A DNA stretch of 64,000 bases from J027 sp034437655 (GTDB taxonomy: Bacteria > Chloroflexota > Anaerolineae > Aggregatilineales > J027). Location of the stretch: assembly GCA_034437655.1 (NCBI GenBank), contig DAOTTU010000099.1:42501-106500 (forward strand), in the 5' to 3' direction. Shown piece after piece: positions 8,570 to 17,647 of the stretch. The notes beneath the pieces were generated by a model that saw only the letters and a program-made list of their open reading frames with translations, ran no database searches and was not told the origin of the DNA. Position 1 is the first letter of the stretch, and each line of letters opens with the position of its first letter. The position numbers and the translations under genes are program-made.

Positions 8570-9813
8570 GTGATTCTGAACAGCGCAAAAGCCAAACAGA
8601 CGCTTTCCAAACAGATGAAGCTGCACGACGTTACATGCGGCTTTCGGCACGCTACGACCGTATGATGGAAATCAGCCGCCAGCTAAACTCTACGCTCGAT
8701 GTCGGAACGTTGCTGAACAAAATCATCCGTGCCGCCACCGAACTCACCGAAACCGAAGAAGCATCTATCATGCTCATTGACCCCAGCACCGGTGAATTAC
8801 GCTTTGAGGCGGCGTCGAACATGACCCCTGGTGCAATGGCCAGCATTACTGCACCGATGGAAGGGAGCCTCGCCGGGTGGGTTGCCACCACTGGCGAGAC
8901 AGTCCTCGTTGAAGACACACGCAACGAGAAGCGTTTCTTCAGCCAGGTAGACAAAATTTTGCGCTTCAACACCCGCAATCTTGTCGGGGTTCCAATGGAA
9001 ACACACGGGCGTATCATCGGCGTGCTAGAAGCCATCAACAAAATTGATGACCAACCCTGGACCGACGAAGACCTTGAAACACTGAGTACATTAGCAGCGC
9101 AGGCCGCGATTGCCATTGAAAACGCCCGCCTCTTTCAACAAAGTGATTTCATTGCCGAAATGGTGCATGAGCTACGGACCCCCCTCGCCGCGCTCAAGGC
9201 CAGCACTGTCTTACTCAAGCGCGACATCCCTGAAGACCGCCGCAATGAAATCGTGCAAACCATGCAGAGCGAAACCGAACGTTTAAGCCGCATGGCTAGC
9301 GATTTCCTCGACCTGGCACGGCTGGAGTCTGGGCGGGCACGGCTGCATATTGATCCGTTCAACGCCTACGACCTTGTGCGTGAAAGCCTCGAAATTGTCC
9401 GCCATCAGGCTGATGAGAAGAACCTCACCACAACCATCAATGGTGGACAGCATATGATACGTGGTGACCGCTCGAAGGTGAAGCAAGTGCTGCTCAATCT
9501 GTTGACAAACGCCATCAAATACAATTACGAAGATGGCACCATCACCGTCCACATTGAGCCTGATGATGACCCCGACTGGGTACGCTTTGCCGTGCAAGAT
9601 ACTGGCCCGGGCATTTCAGATGAACATCAACAACGCATGTTTGAAAAATTCTTCCGCGTCCCGGGTTCAGAAAAAGCCCAGGGGACCGGGCTCGGACTTG
9701 CGATTGCCAAACGCATCGTCGAACAACACAGCGGGCGCATGTGGCTGGACAGCACACTGGGCGAGGGGTCGTCCTTTCTGTTCACGTTGCCGACCCCCTC
9801 TGCGCCAGAATAG
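8566..9813 (+). CDS. Soluble GAF-domain sensor histidine kinase
   Basis: 415 residues without membrane segments, hence cytoplasmic. Residues ~30-185 are a GAF domain (ASIMLIDPSTGELRF, GSLAGWVATTGE, VGVPM, IIGVLEAINK). They are followed by a HisKA dimerisation domain with the phosphorylatable H201 in MVHELRTPL, and then a HATPase_c domain with the N box (LLNLLTNAIKYN), G1 (DTGPGIS), F (FEKFFRV) and G2 (GTGLGLAIAK) boxes. All catalytic motifs are intact. It overlaps the sirtuin stop by 4 bases. The receiver-ATPase two genes upstream is the nearest receiver and the obvious candidate partner. The GAF ligand is not predictable. Confidence 0.92.
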   Translation: MSDSEQRKSQTDAFQTDEAARRYMRLSARYDRMMEISRQLNSTLDVGTLLNKIIRAATELTETEEASIMLIDPSTGELRFEAASNMTPGAMASITAPMEGSLAGWVATTGETVLVEDTRNEKRFFSQVDKILRFNTRNLVGVPMETHGRIIGVLEAINKIDDQPWTDEDLETLSTLAAQAAIAIENARLFQQSDFIAEMVHELRTPLAALKASTVLLKRDIPEDRRNEIVQTMQSETERLSRMASDFLDLARLESGRARLHIDPFNAYDLVRESLEIVRHQADEKNLTTTINGGQHMIRGDRSKVKQVLLNLLTNAIKYNYEDGTITVHIEPDDDPDWVRFAVQDTGPGISDEHQQRMFEKFFRVPGSEKAQGTGLGLAIAKRIVEQHSGRMWLDSTLGEGSSFLFTLPTPSAPE

Positions 9814-9865
9814 TACTTGTGTTGCTGCCATTTATCGCTGAGCCATAATGCCGATTGGCGCAGAA

Positions 9866-11407
9866 CTATTCTGCGTCTTGCCCAGCAGGCACACGCCCAT
9901 AGATTTCCGTCAGTTCGCGCAAGCGCCGCTTAATTTCATCCGAAACCTGATCGTCACTATACCGCCACTGCCAGTTGCCACGCTCACTGCTGGGGTAGTT
10001 CATCCGCGCTTCGTTGCCCAGCCCAAGGACATCCTGCATCGGAATCAACGTTGTATCTGCGACTGAGCCCATCGCCAGTCGAATCAAATCCCAGTGTACT
10101 TCGTGGTCAACAAGAATTTTGGCATACGACCGTGCAAAATTCCGTTCACCCTGAATTTGAGCGGGGTCTTCTGTTGTGCCGGTCGTGTCTGTGCGGAAGA
10201 ACCAGCCAACAGTAGTTTCGTTGTCGTGGGTACCTGTGTATACAACCGTATTATGATCGTAATGGTGCGGTAGAAACTCATTGTCTGGTCCGCTGCTGAA
10301 AGCGAAAACCAGAATCCGCATCCCCGGCAGGTTGAAGTGCTTCCGCAAGGCTGTGACTTCCGGCGTAATGACCCCCAGATCCTCGGCTACCAACGGCAAC
10401 TCATCGCTGTCCAGCGCTTTCAAGACCGCCTCAAAAAATGGCACGCCTGGCCCTTTGACCCATTGACCCTTCATTGCTGTCTCTTCACTGGCAGGAATCT
10501 CCCAGTAGGCTTCAAAGCCACGGAAATGGTCAATGCGGACAATATCTACCATCGACAACAGTGACTGGAAGCGGTCAATCCACCATGTGTAGTTACGCTC
10601 GGCCATCAGGTCCCAACGGTACAATGGGTTGCCCCACCGTTGCCCGGTCGCACTAAAATAATCAGGCGGTACACCCGCAACAACCGTCGGGTTGCCTAAA
10701 TCATCCAGATAGAACAGATCAGGATTCGCCCATACATCGGCGCTATCATGCGCAACAAAAATCGGAATGTCGCCCATAATGCTGATACCACGCTCGTTCG
10801 CAACCGTTTTAAGGTCACGCCATTGCTGGAAGAACAACCATTGCAAGAATTTTTGATAACGAATTTCATCAGCAAGTTGTTCGCGGATGTCTTGCAGTGC
10901 TTTGTCATCACGCTGAATCAATTCTTTGGGCCAGTTAACCCAAGAGCCGCCGCCAAAGTGTTGTTTAATCGCCATGAAGTCGGCGAAGTCGTTCAACCAA
11001 TGCGCCTCATCCTGACAAAAGGCGTCAAATTCATTATCAGGCTGCCCGTGAAAGTGTTCATAGGCCTGGCGCAGCTTTTTGCCCTTGTAATCAATGGCCC
11101 AACCATAGTCAATATTATTAACAGGAAAATCGGGCGCATCGCTGAGGTCATCTTCCGTCAACAACGCAAGGTCTTTGAGCTTATTCAGCGCAATCAGCAA
11201 TGGGTTACCCGCAAAGGCTGAAAAGCACTGATATGGTGAGTCTCCATATCCTGTTGGCCCCAGCGGCAGCACCTGCCATACGCGCTGCTCAGTATCGTTC
11301 AAAAACTCCAAAAATCGATGCGCTGCGTCACCAATATCACCCACACCATGCGGTCCTGGTAATGACGTCGGGTGCAGTAAAATACCACTAGCACGGTCAA
11401 AAGCCAT
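9866..11407 (-). CDS. malQ: 4-alpha-glucanotransferase (amylomaltase, GH77)
   Basis: 513 residues, normal length for MalQ, which disproportionates maltodextrins by moving alpha-1,4-glucan segments. Family signatures are SGILLHPTSLPGPHGVGD at the start, GPTGYGDSPYQ, the nucleophile region VRIDHFRGFEAYW, the acid/base region LVAEDLGVITPEV, and YTGTHDNET with the third catalytic Asp. The ATG at 11407 has AAGGAG about 10 bases upstream. It is transcribed alone, convergent with the histidine kinase gene and divergent from the first kinase-TPR gene. No other glycogen or maltose genes are in the window. Confidence 0.95.
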   Translation of the reverse strand: MAFDRASGILLHPTSLPGPHGVGDIGDAAHRFLEFLNDTEQRVWQVLPLGPTGYGDSPYQCFSAFAGNPLLIALNKLKDLALLTEDDLSDAPDFPVNNIDYGWAIDYKGKKLRQAYEHFHGQPDNEFDAFCQDEAHWLNDFADFMAIKQHFGGGSWVNWPKELIQRDDKALQDIREQLADEIRYQKFLQWLFFQQWRDLKTVANERGISIMGDIPIFVAHDSADVWANPDLFYLDDLGNPTVVAGVPPDYFSATGQRWGNPLYRWDLMAERNYTWWIDRFQSLLSMVDIVRIDHFRGFEAYWEIPASEETAMKGQWVKGPGVPFFEAVLKALDSDELPLVAEDLGVITPEVTALRKHFNLPGMRILVFAFSSGPDNEFLPHHYDHNTVVYTGTHDNETTVGWFFRTDTTGTTEDPAQIQGERNFARSYAKILVDHEVHWDLIRLAMGSVADTTLIPMQDVLGLGNEARMNYPSSERGNWQWRYSDDQVSDEIKRRLRELTEIYGRVPAGQDAE

Positions 11408-11497
11408 GTTGTACGAACTCCTTCATGCGTTCGATCAAGTCTGGTCTGATCTTACCAGAAATTGCGCGAGGCTGTGATGTTTTGCGCCATGCAACTA

Positions 11498-11506
11498 TGC
11501 TACAAT
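11498..11506 (+). promoter_or_regulatory. Possible extended -10 promoter before the first kinase-TPR gene
   Basis: TGCTACAAT matches the extended -10 form (TGn plus TACAAT). There is no good -35 box at the right distance. GGAGG at 11514-11518 follows, so the leader would be short. A weak call. Confidence 0.3.
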
Positions 11507-11533
11507 CGACAACGGAGGTCATTGTCGGAACTC

Positions 11534-14110
11534 ATGAACCAGATGAACCAACAGATCATCGCTGATCGGTATGAGATTAAGTCACTCATTGACACCGGGG
11601 GCATGGGGCGTGTCTTCTACGGATTGGACCACAAAACCGGGTTACCAGTCGCCATCAAACAACTTATTGACGACCATATTGCCGACAACCCGGAACTCAT
11701 CCAGCGCTTCCAACGGGAAGGCGAACTGCTCAAACAACTCAACCACCCTAATATTGTGCGTGTCTTAAGCAGCTTACATGCCAACGATAGCTACTTTATT
11801 GTTATGGAATACGTCGGCGGGGGTTCACTTAAAACCCTGCTTGCAGAGCAAAGCCCACTACCACTTCCACGGGCGTTAGAAATCGCCCTGGATATTGCTG
11901 ACGCCCTGACACGGATGCACCGCTTAGCGATTATTCACCGTGACATTAAGCCGGCCAATGTGTTGATGGCAGAAGACGGCACACCGCGCCTGAGCGACTT
12001 TGGCATTGCCCGCCAAACCAAACAGCATACACATAGCCTGACAACAACAGGCACCGTACTCGGCACCTATGCCTACCTGAGTCCCGAAGCCTGTCGGGGT
12101 GAAGACCTCGACCACCGCACTGACATCTGGTCATTTGGTGTCATGCTCTATGAAATGCTCAGCGGCAAGCGTCCTTTTACAGGGGAACATGAAGCCAGTG
12201 TGCTGATCTCTATTATGCAAGAGGACCCCCATCCACTCCATCAGGCTCGGCCAGAGATTCCACAAGCACTAGCACAGCTCGTAGATCAGATGCTCGTCAA
12301 GGACCGTGAGCAGCGTATTGACAGCATTCGCGATGTCGGCACCCGCATTGAACGTATCTTACGTAACTCAGAAGCGGAAGCCGATGCGATACCATCACGT
12401 TTTGATACGCCCACCGATAGCCTACCCATCGCGGTGAGTCCAACGCCTACTCCACAGACCGCGCCCGACCATGCTACACGTACCTTCACGCCAAAGGCAC
12501 AGACCACATCCGCCACCGAGACAGCACGCCCACGTTCATCAACGTCTCTACTAACCTTTTTAGTAATATTGCTGCTCTTTGGTCTGGGTGCAGCATTTCT
12601 GGGGATTGTGTTCAGCAACGCTGAGGATGAAAGCGATCCAACTGATGAACCCAATATCGCCGTGGTCAATGTTGAAGCTGATAATGCTCCGCAAATGACG
12701 ATCCTCGTGGCAGCACTGGAACCAATTGATACCACCCGCACCGACCCGGCACGCTTTATGGTGACTGACTTGCAGCAGAAACTCAACCCGAGTACGAGCC
12801 AGATTGCCGTAGACGTCATCCCATACCCAGAAATTATCAGTAGTCGCGAAGAAGCTGACGCTGTTGCTGAAACCAACAAAGCAGAGGTCATCCTCTGGGG
12901 GAACTATGATAGTGAGCTGGCCGAAATCAACGTCCAGCTTGGGTCATTAGCAAGCTACCCACCCCAGATTGACCGCAGGTTTGTCGAAGAAGTAACTGAA
13001 TTACAGGTCCGGCTAGAGGATCCACGTCGTGAGTCCGTTTTTCTACCCACACTTGCAATGCTGGCCTGGATGCAAAGCGCAGCCGGGAACGGCCCTGAAG
13101 TAACGAATATTCTTGCACAGCTTCAACTGATAAACCACGTTTCAGGTGAACTTGTCGGCACGCCAGCAGCCGTCGAGCAGACCACCGCCCTGCAAGTATA
13201 TCTTGACGATATAGAACAAGCAGAGAGGCTTGTGGAAGCCGTCACTGAAAAATTGCCGGCCAATCCGCTTCCCTATATAAACATGGCTATTCTGGACCTG
13301 CGTCGAGGCAATATCGCTGCTGCGGAGCGTATGATTGATACAAGCGAACGTCTTGCGAACAGTGACGTCTGGGATTTGCCACTCTATCAACGGGCCAACA
13401 TCACACTCGCAGAGCAAGACTATGCAGCAACGATGGACTATTACAACACGCTTGTCGAACGTCGCCCTGATGACTGGTTTGTCTGGAATTTTCGCGGTTT
13501 CTTACATTACATACTCGAAAATTACGACGCCGCCCGGCAAGACTATGCACAGGCAATTTCGCTGCGCCCTACCAATAACTTCAGCTATCCGATTCTGGTG
13601 ATGCTGGCATTACGTGACGCTGATCTGAGTGAAGCAGTATCGCTGATTGACGAAATGATAATCGCTTTCCCAGACCCACTAGCCGCCTACTATATGACGC
13701 AGGCCGCCTATGGTGATGAAATTGAAACCATCATTGGCCCTTATTTCGCGGCCTTTGGTCACCTTACATTGGCCCGCTATGATGAAGCCATTCGCTTTAG
13801 TGAAGACGCGCTCGAGCTTAACGACACATTACCCGAACCTCATTTCATGCTTGGCTTTGCACGGTGCAACCTCGGGGAACTCGAAGCCGCTGACGCCGCC
13901 TACACCAACGCCATTGAGCAAGATGATACGTTTCTCGCCGCCTACCTCTTGCGTGCTGACGTGCGGAATCGTATGGGCGACGTGGTAGGTGCGCTTGAAG
14001 ATGTCCGTGTCGTGCAAGAGGCACTCGCCGAGCGCGACGCCGACCCAGACCCGCTCATGCAACAGGCGGTCGCTGGCAACATTAGCTGCGAAACCATCTT
14101 CCAGCGTTAA
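11534..14110 (+). CDS. Membrane Ser/Thr kinase with extracytoplasmic TPR domain
   Basis: About 858 residues from the ATG at 11534, chosen because GGAGG lies at 11514-11518 and the kinase domain begins soon after. An earlier in-frame start at 11462 would add unconserved residues. The kinase domain (~10-290) is complete: GGMGRVF loop, VAIKQ lysine, HRDIKPAN catalytic loop, SDFG, SPE and DIWSFG. A Pro/Thr-rich linker leads to one membrane segment (~335-358, LLTFLVILLLFGLGAAFLGIV). Outside is a domain with EVILWGNYD, then tetratricopeptide-like repeats to the end (for example NYDAARQDYAQAISLRPTN). The layout is that of a receptor kinase sensing through the TPR part. It is a close paralogue of the next gene, 63 bases downstream. 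Confidence 0.9.
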   Translation: MNQMNQQIIADRYEIKSLIDTGGMGRVFYGLDHKTGLPVAIKQLIDDHIADNPELIQRFQREGELLKQLNHPNIVRVLSSLHANDSYFIVMEYVGGGSLKTLLAEQSPLPLPRALEIALDIADALTRMHRLAIIHRDIKPANVLMAEDGTPRLSDFGIARQTKQHTHSLTTTGTVLGTYAYLSPEACRGEDLDHRTDIWSFGVMLYEMLSGKRPFTGEHEASVLISIMQEDPHPLHQARPEIPQALAQLVDQMLVKDREQRIDSIRDVGTRIERILRNSEAEADAIPSRFDTPTDSLPIAVSPTPTPQTAPDHATRTFTPKAQTTSATETARPRSSTSLLTFLVILLLFGLGAAFLGIVFSNAEDESDPTDEPNIAVVNVEADNAPQMTILVAALEPIDTTRTDPARFMVTDLQQKLNPSTSQIAVDVIPYPEIISSREEADAVAETNKAEVILWGNYDSELAEINVQLGSLASYPPQIDRRFVEEVTELQVRLEDPRRESVFLPTLAMLAWMQSAAGNGPEVTNILAQLQLINHVSGELVGTPAAVEQTTALQVYLDDIEQAERLVEAVTEKLPANPLPYINMAILDLRRGNIAAAERMIDTSERLANSDVWDLPLYQRANITLAEQDYAATMDYYNTLVERRPDDWFVWNFRGFLHYILENYDAARQDYAQAISLRPTNNFSYPILVMLALRDADLSEAVSLIDEMIIAFPDPLAAYYMTQAAYGDEIETIIGPYFAAFGHLTLARYDEAIRFSEDALELNDTLPEPHFMLGFARCNLGELEAADAAYTNAIEQDDTFLAAYLLRADVRNRMGDVVGALEDVRVVQEALAERDADPDPLMQQAVAGNISCETIFQR

Positions 14111-14173
14111 CCGTAAATCTAATAGAAACAACAGACCAGATTGAACCAGATCAAAACGACCGAAAGCTAAAAT

Positions 14174-16879
14174 ATGAACGACACAAAACCCCTCATCGCA
14201 AATCGCTACGAAATTCATACCCTCATCGGGCGTGGTGGCATGGGGAATGTCTACGTTGGGCGTGACCATGAAACGAATGAGCAAATTGCGATTAAACATC
14301 TCAAATCTGATATGATTCGGTCTGACCCAGATGTTGTCGAGCGCTTCACCCGGGAAGGTGAAATCCTGCGGCAGCTTGACCACCCCAATATTGTCGCCAT
14401 CCGCGACGCCATCAACGAAGGTGCTGAACACTATATCATCATGGATTATGTGGACGGTGGCTCGCTAGAATCGCTCATGAAAACGGGCGAACAGCTTCCC
14501 CTTAACCGCATTTTAGAAATCGGGCTCGACCTCGCGGACGCACTAACACGTGCCCATCGTCTAAATATTATCCACCGTGATATTAAGCCCGCCAACGTTC
14601 TGCTGACACATGACAGCACCCCGCTGCTAACCGATTTTGGGGTAGCGCACATGGGCAACCGCACCCGCATGACTGAAGTTGGTTCCGTGATCGGCACTTA
14701 CGCCTATCTAAGTCCTGAAGCGTGCGAAGGTCGCCTACTTGACGAACGTGCCGACATCCGGGCATTTGGCGTTGTACTCTATGAAATGGTTGCCGGGCAG
14801 CGGCCATTCAACGGTGACCAGCCTGCCAGCATCATCCGTCAAATCCTTTCAGAAGAACCACAACCCATTCCAGAATTGCGGCCAGACGTCCCACAATCAT
14901 TGGCTAATTTGATCAAATGGATGCTACAGAAGGATCGTGACGCCCGCATTGCGACGGCGCGCCGTGTGGGGGCTGAGCTAGAGACGATTCTTGCAGGGCG
15001 TGAGGATTCATCACAACACAATCCGATACTGGCAAGCAATAATGCAGATTCTCGTTTCGCCACACCAACCCCCTCTGCTGACCATGCGGCCGTTGAAGAT
15101 GGCACCATCAAACTAGACACGCCCCAACCACCACCAGCGAATAGCACCGCACCATCAATACCGTCTTCACCACAGACAACCCCCAATCGTTACGCTCGCC
15201 GGGCCCTTATACTCGCCAGTCTGCCGATCATGACAGTAATCGTTGTGCTGGGCATTGTGCTGTTGCTTGTCGCGATCAATGGCGGAAATACAGATGTGGA
15301 TACCGCCGATGCGCCAGACGCCACACCACCCCCGGCCAATGCATTCGCACCTGTTCCGTTTGAGGGCGACCCCGTGCCAGACAACGCAGTGCTGGTGCTG
15401 GTCGCGCAGCTTGATCCGGTAGCGACAGAACCACGCAACCTCTCGCGGTTCATCACGGATGATCTGCAACAGAACCTCGAAAACAGTCTACCGCAGCAGC
15501 CAATCTACGTTCGCGCATATCCTGCCATCATCCGCAGCGAATCAGAAGCCATTGCGGCCACCGAACGGAATAATGCGGCGGTTATAGTGTGGGGTATTTA
15601 TACGGATGAATTTGTGCAGGTCGACATTTCTGCTGGTTCATTCAATGCGTTTCCCTACATTCCCTTCGACCGTGAAGAAGTGGTTCGTCATACCAACATC
15701 CGCGCACGCTATGACAGCATTGAGGATGTTTTCAACCAGACCTTGAGCTACCATATCATCAACACCGTTACGCTTCTGCACCTCGCAGACGGCAACGCTT
15801 TTGAAGTGCTGCGCCTGTCACTTGCGCCCGCAACTATTACAACCCCCACTGTTCCTATTCTTAGCGATAGTATTGCAGCCATTCAATATCGCGCTTATGA
15901 GGCACTGTACTTCGACGAGCAGCCACAGGCATCCCAAACATTCTTAAGCAACATGGAGCTTGTACTTCAACGCGATCCTAATGCGTTGACTTTCATCAAT
16001 CGCGCGAGTTTCTACCTCAATGCTGGACAGTTAGAAAATGCTATGCAAGATGTTGCCGCAGCACAACGATTGGCACCCAATGGCTGGGCGTTACCGCTTT
16101 ATCTAAGCATTGCTGAGGTCCAGCACACACAAGAAGGGCTACAATTGATGAATGACATCATCGACATACGCCCAACCGACTGGTATGCCATATACAACCG
16201 TGGAACCATCCACTACTATTTGCGCGAATTTAGTACCGCTGAACAAGACATGGACACAGCAATTTCTTTCGCACCACCAACCAATTTCCCCTACGTCTTT
16301 GACGCCTTAATCGCAATGCGTGACGGACGCTTTGCTGACATGGTTGAGTCGCTCCAATTTGTCGCCCGCGAATTTCCAGACCCCACCTATAGCCAGCGCC
16401 TTCTAGATACCACCTTCATTACCGGTGCTTTACGCCTTGAACAATATTACATTTCGGCTGTGACCAACATTGTACTTGCACAATACGACGCAACCCTTGG
16501 CGATGTTGACGAGTTACTTGCACTACTTGAGGATGACCCCCAACAAGTCACGGAACCCGTAGATGCAGACAATCTGCCACTAGCAGAGTTATACATGCTA
16601 AAAGGGCTGGCTCATTGTAACCGAGGTGAATATGCCGAGGCAGAAACCGCATATACAGCCGGTCTTGAACTGGAACCGAATTTTTGGATGCTGTATTTGA
16701 CCCGCAACGAGGTCTATTTTTATCAAAACAAGGTCAACGAAGCCCTTGAAGATGCACGTGCAATTGCTAACATTGATGTTCATCCCCAGTTGGTTGAGGC
16801 TGCTGAAGCAGGTGAATTTGGCGACCTAACGTGCGAGAACTTTTTTGAATACGAGCCACCTGCTGATGCCACAGAGTAG
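14174..16879 (+). CDS. Paralogous membrane Ser/Thr kinase with extracytoplasmic TPR domain
   Basis: 901 residues with the same plan as the preceding gene. The kinase domain (~10-285) has GGMGNVY, IAIKH, HRDIKPAN, TDFG and SPE. A Pro-rich linker is followed by a membrane segment (~345-370, IMTVIVVLGIVLLLVAI), then an outer domain with AAVIVWGIYTDE and C-terminal TPR-like repeats (EYAEAETAYTAGLELEPNF). One oddity is that the subdomain IX motif reads D194-I-R-A-F-G rather than the usual DxWSxG, while the catalytic residues are kept, so activity is likely but not certain. It is in tandem with its paralogue and ends 3 bases before the convergent ATPase gene, leaving no room for a separate terminator. 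Confidence 0.9.
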   Translation: MNDTKPLIANRYEIHTLIGRGGMGNVYVGRDHETNEQIAIKHLKSDMIRSDPDVVERFTREGEILRQLDHPNIVAIRDAINEGAEHYIIMDYVDGGSLESLMKTGEQLPLNRILEIGLDLADALTRAHRLNIIHRDIKPANVLLTHDSTPLLTDFGVAHMGNRTRMTEVGSVIGTYAYLSPEACEGRLLDERADIRAFGVVLYEMVAGQRPFNGDQPASIIRQILSEEPQPIPELRPDVPQSLANLIKWMLQKDRDARIATARRVGAELETILAGREDSSQHNPILASNNADSRFATPTPSADHAAVEDGTIKLDTPQPPPANSTAPSIPSSPQTTPNRYARRALILASLPIMTVIVVLGIVLLLVAINGGNTDVDTADAPDATPPPANAFAPVPFEGDPVPDNAVLVLVAQLDPVATEPRNLSRFITDDLQQNLENSLPQQPIYVRAYPAIIRSESEAIAATERNNAAVIVWGIYTDEFVQVDISAGSFNAFPYIPFDREEVVRHTNIRARYDSIEDVFNQTLSYHIINTVTLLHLADGNAFEVLRLSLAPATITTPTVPILSDSIAAIQYRAYEALYFDEQPQASQTFLSNMELVLQRDPNALTFINRASFYLNAGQLENAMQDVAAAQRLAPNGWALPLYLSIAEVQHTQEGLQLMNDIIDIRPTDWYAIYNRGTIHYYLREFSTAEQDMDTAISFAPPTNFPYVFDALIAMRDGRFADMVESLQFVAREFPDPTYSQRLLDTTFITGALRLEQYYISAVTNIVLAQYDATLGDVDELLALLEDDPQQVTEPVDADNLPLAELYMLKGLAHCNRGEYAEAETAYTAGLELEPNFWMLYLTRNEVYFYQNKVNEALEDARAIANIDVHPQLVEAAEAGEFGDLTCENFFEYEPPADATE

Positions 16880-16882
16880 CCT

Positions 16883-17635
16883 TTAGAGTATCTTGCTCAA
16901 GAAGAGCTTCGTGCGCTGGGTTTGTGGGTCATCAAAGAGCGCATTTGGAATATTTTCTTCGACAATGCTTCCCTGGTCCATAAAAATGACGCGGTCGGCG
17001 GCGGCCTTTGCAAAGCCCATCTCATGCGAGACAACAACCATCGTCATACCCTCGCGGGCCAGGTCTTTCATCACGTCCAATACTTCGTTGATCATTTCCG
17101 GGTCAAGGGCGCTCGTCGGTTCGTCAAACAACATAATCTTAGGGTCCATCGCCAATGCACGCGCAATCGCGACACGTTGCTGTTGCCCCCCTGAGAGCTG
17201 GCTGGGATAAACGTCTTCTTTTTCGGGAATACCCACTTTCGCCAGAAGTTGCTGCGCTTTCTCGACACTGGGTGATTTTTTGCGCCCACGCACAACACGC
17301 TGCGCCAGCGTGATATTTTCCAGCACCGTTTTATGGGGAAAGAGGTTGAAACTCTGAAACACCATCCCCACCTCAGTACGGATAAGGTTAATATTTTTCG
17401 CCCCTTTGAGCGGGATGTTATCGACGATAATTTCGCCCGAATCAAAAGTTTCAAGGCGGTTAATGCAGCGCAACAGCGTGCTTTTCCCTGACCCGCTTGG
17501 CCCGATGACCGTCACCACTTCACCCGAGGCAACATGCAAAGACACATCATTTAATGCATGGACAATTCCGCGCCGGGTTCGAAACCGTTTATGAATATTA
17601 TTGATTTGAATAATCGGCTTTTGTGCTGTAGTCAT
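16883..17635 (-). CDS. Polar amino-acid ABC importer ATPase (GlnQ-like)
   Basis: 250-residue ATPase energising the importer encoded upstream. Walker A is GPSGSGKST, the Q-loop region MVFQSFNLFPH is diagnostic of the GlnQ/HisP group, the signature is LSGGQQQR, Walker B is MLFDEPTSALDPE, and the switch His is in VVVSHEMGFA. It starts at ATG 17635 with GGAGA six bases upstream and follows the permease gene by 12 bases, so the two are translated from one message. The paralogue fold and neighbours point to amino-acid import. The exact substrate cannot be read. Confidence 0.95.
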   Translation of the reverse strand: MTTAQKPIIQINNIHKRFRTRRGIVHALNDVSLHVASGEVVTVIGPSGSGKSTLLRCINRLETFDSGEIIVDNIPLKGAKNINLIRTEVGMVFQSFNLFPHKTVLENITLAQRVVRGRKKSPSVEKAQQLLAKVGIPEKEDVYPSQLSGGQQQRVAIARALAMDPKIMLFDEPTSALDPEMINEVLDVMKDLAREGMTMVVVSHEMGFAKAAADRVIFMDQGSIVEENIPNALFDDPQTQRTKLFLSKIL

Positions 17636-17647
17636 TGATTGTCTCCT

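Noticed and set aside
9859..9875. 7-bp hairpin CGCAGAA-CTA-TTCTGCG across the malQ stop codon as a terminator
   Set aside because: Neither strand has a T run after the stem and the loop is the stop codon itself; not enough to call a terminator.
12286..12891. 201-codon minus-strand frame across the first kinase gene
   Set aside because: Antisense of the Pro/Thr linker and kinase end; no ribosome site and no recognisable family.
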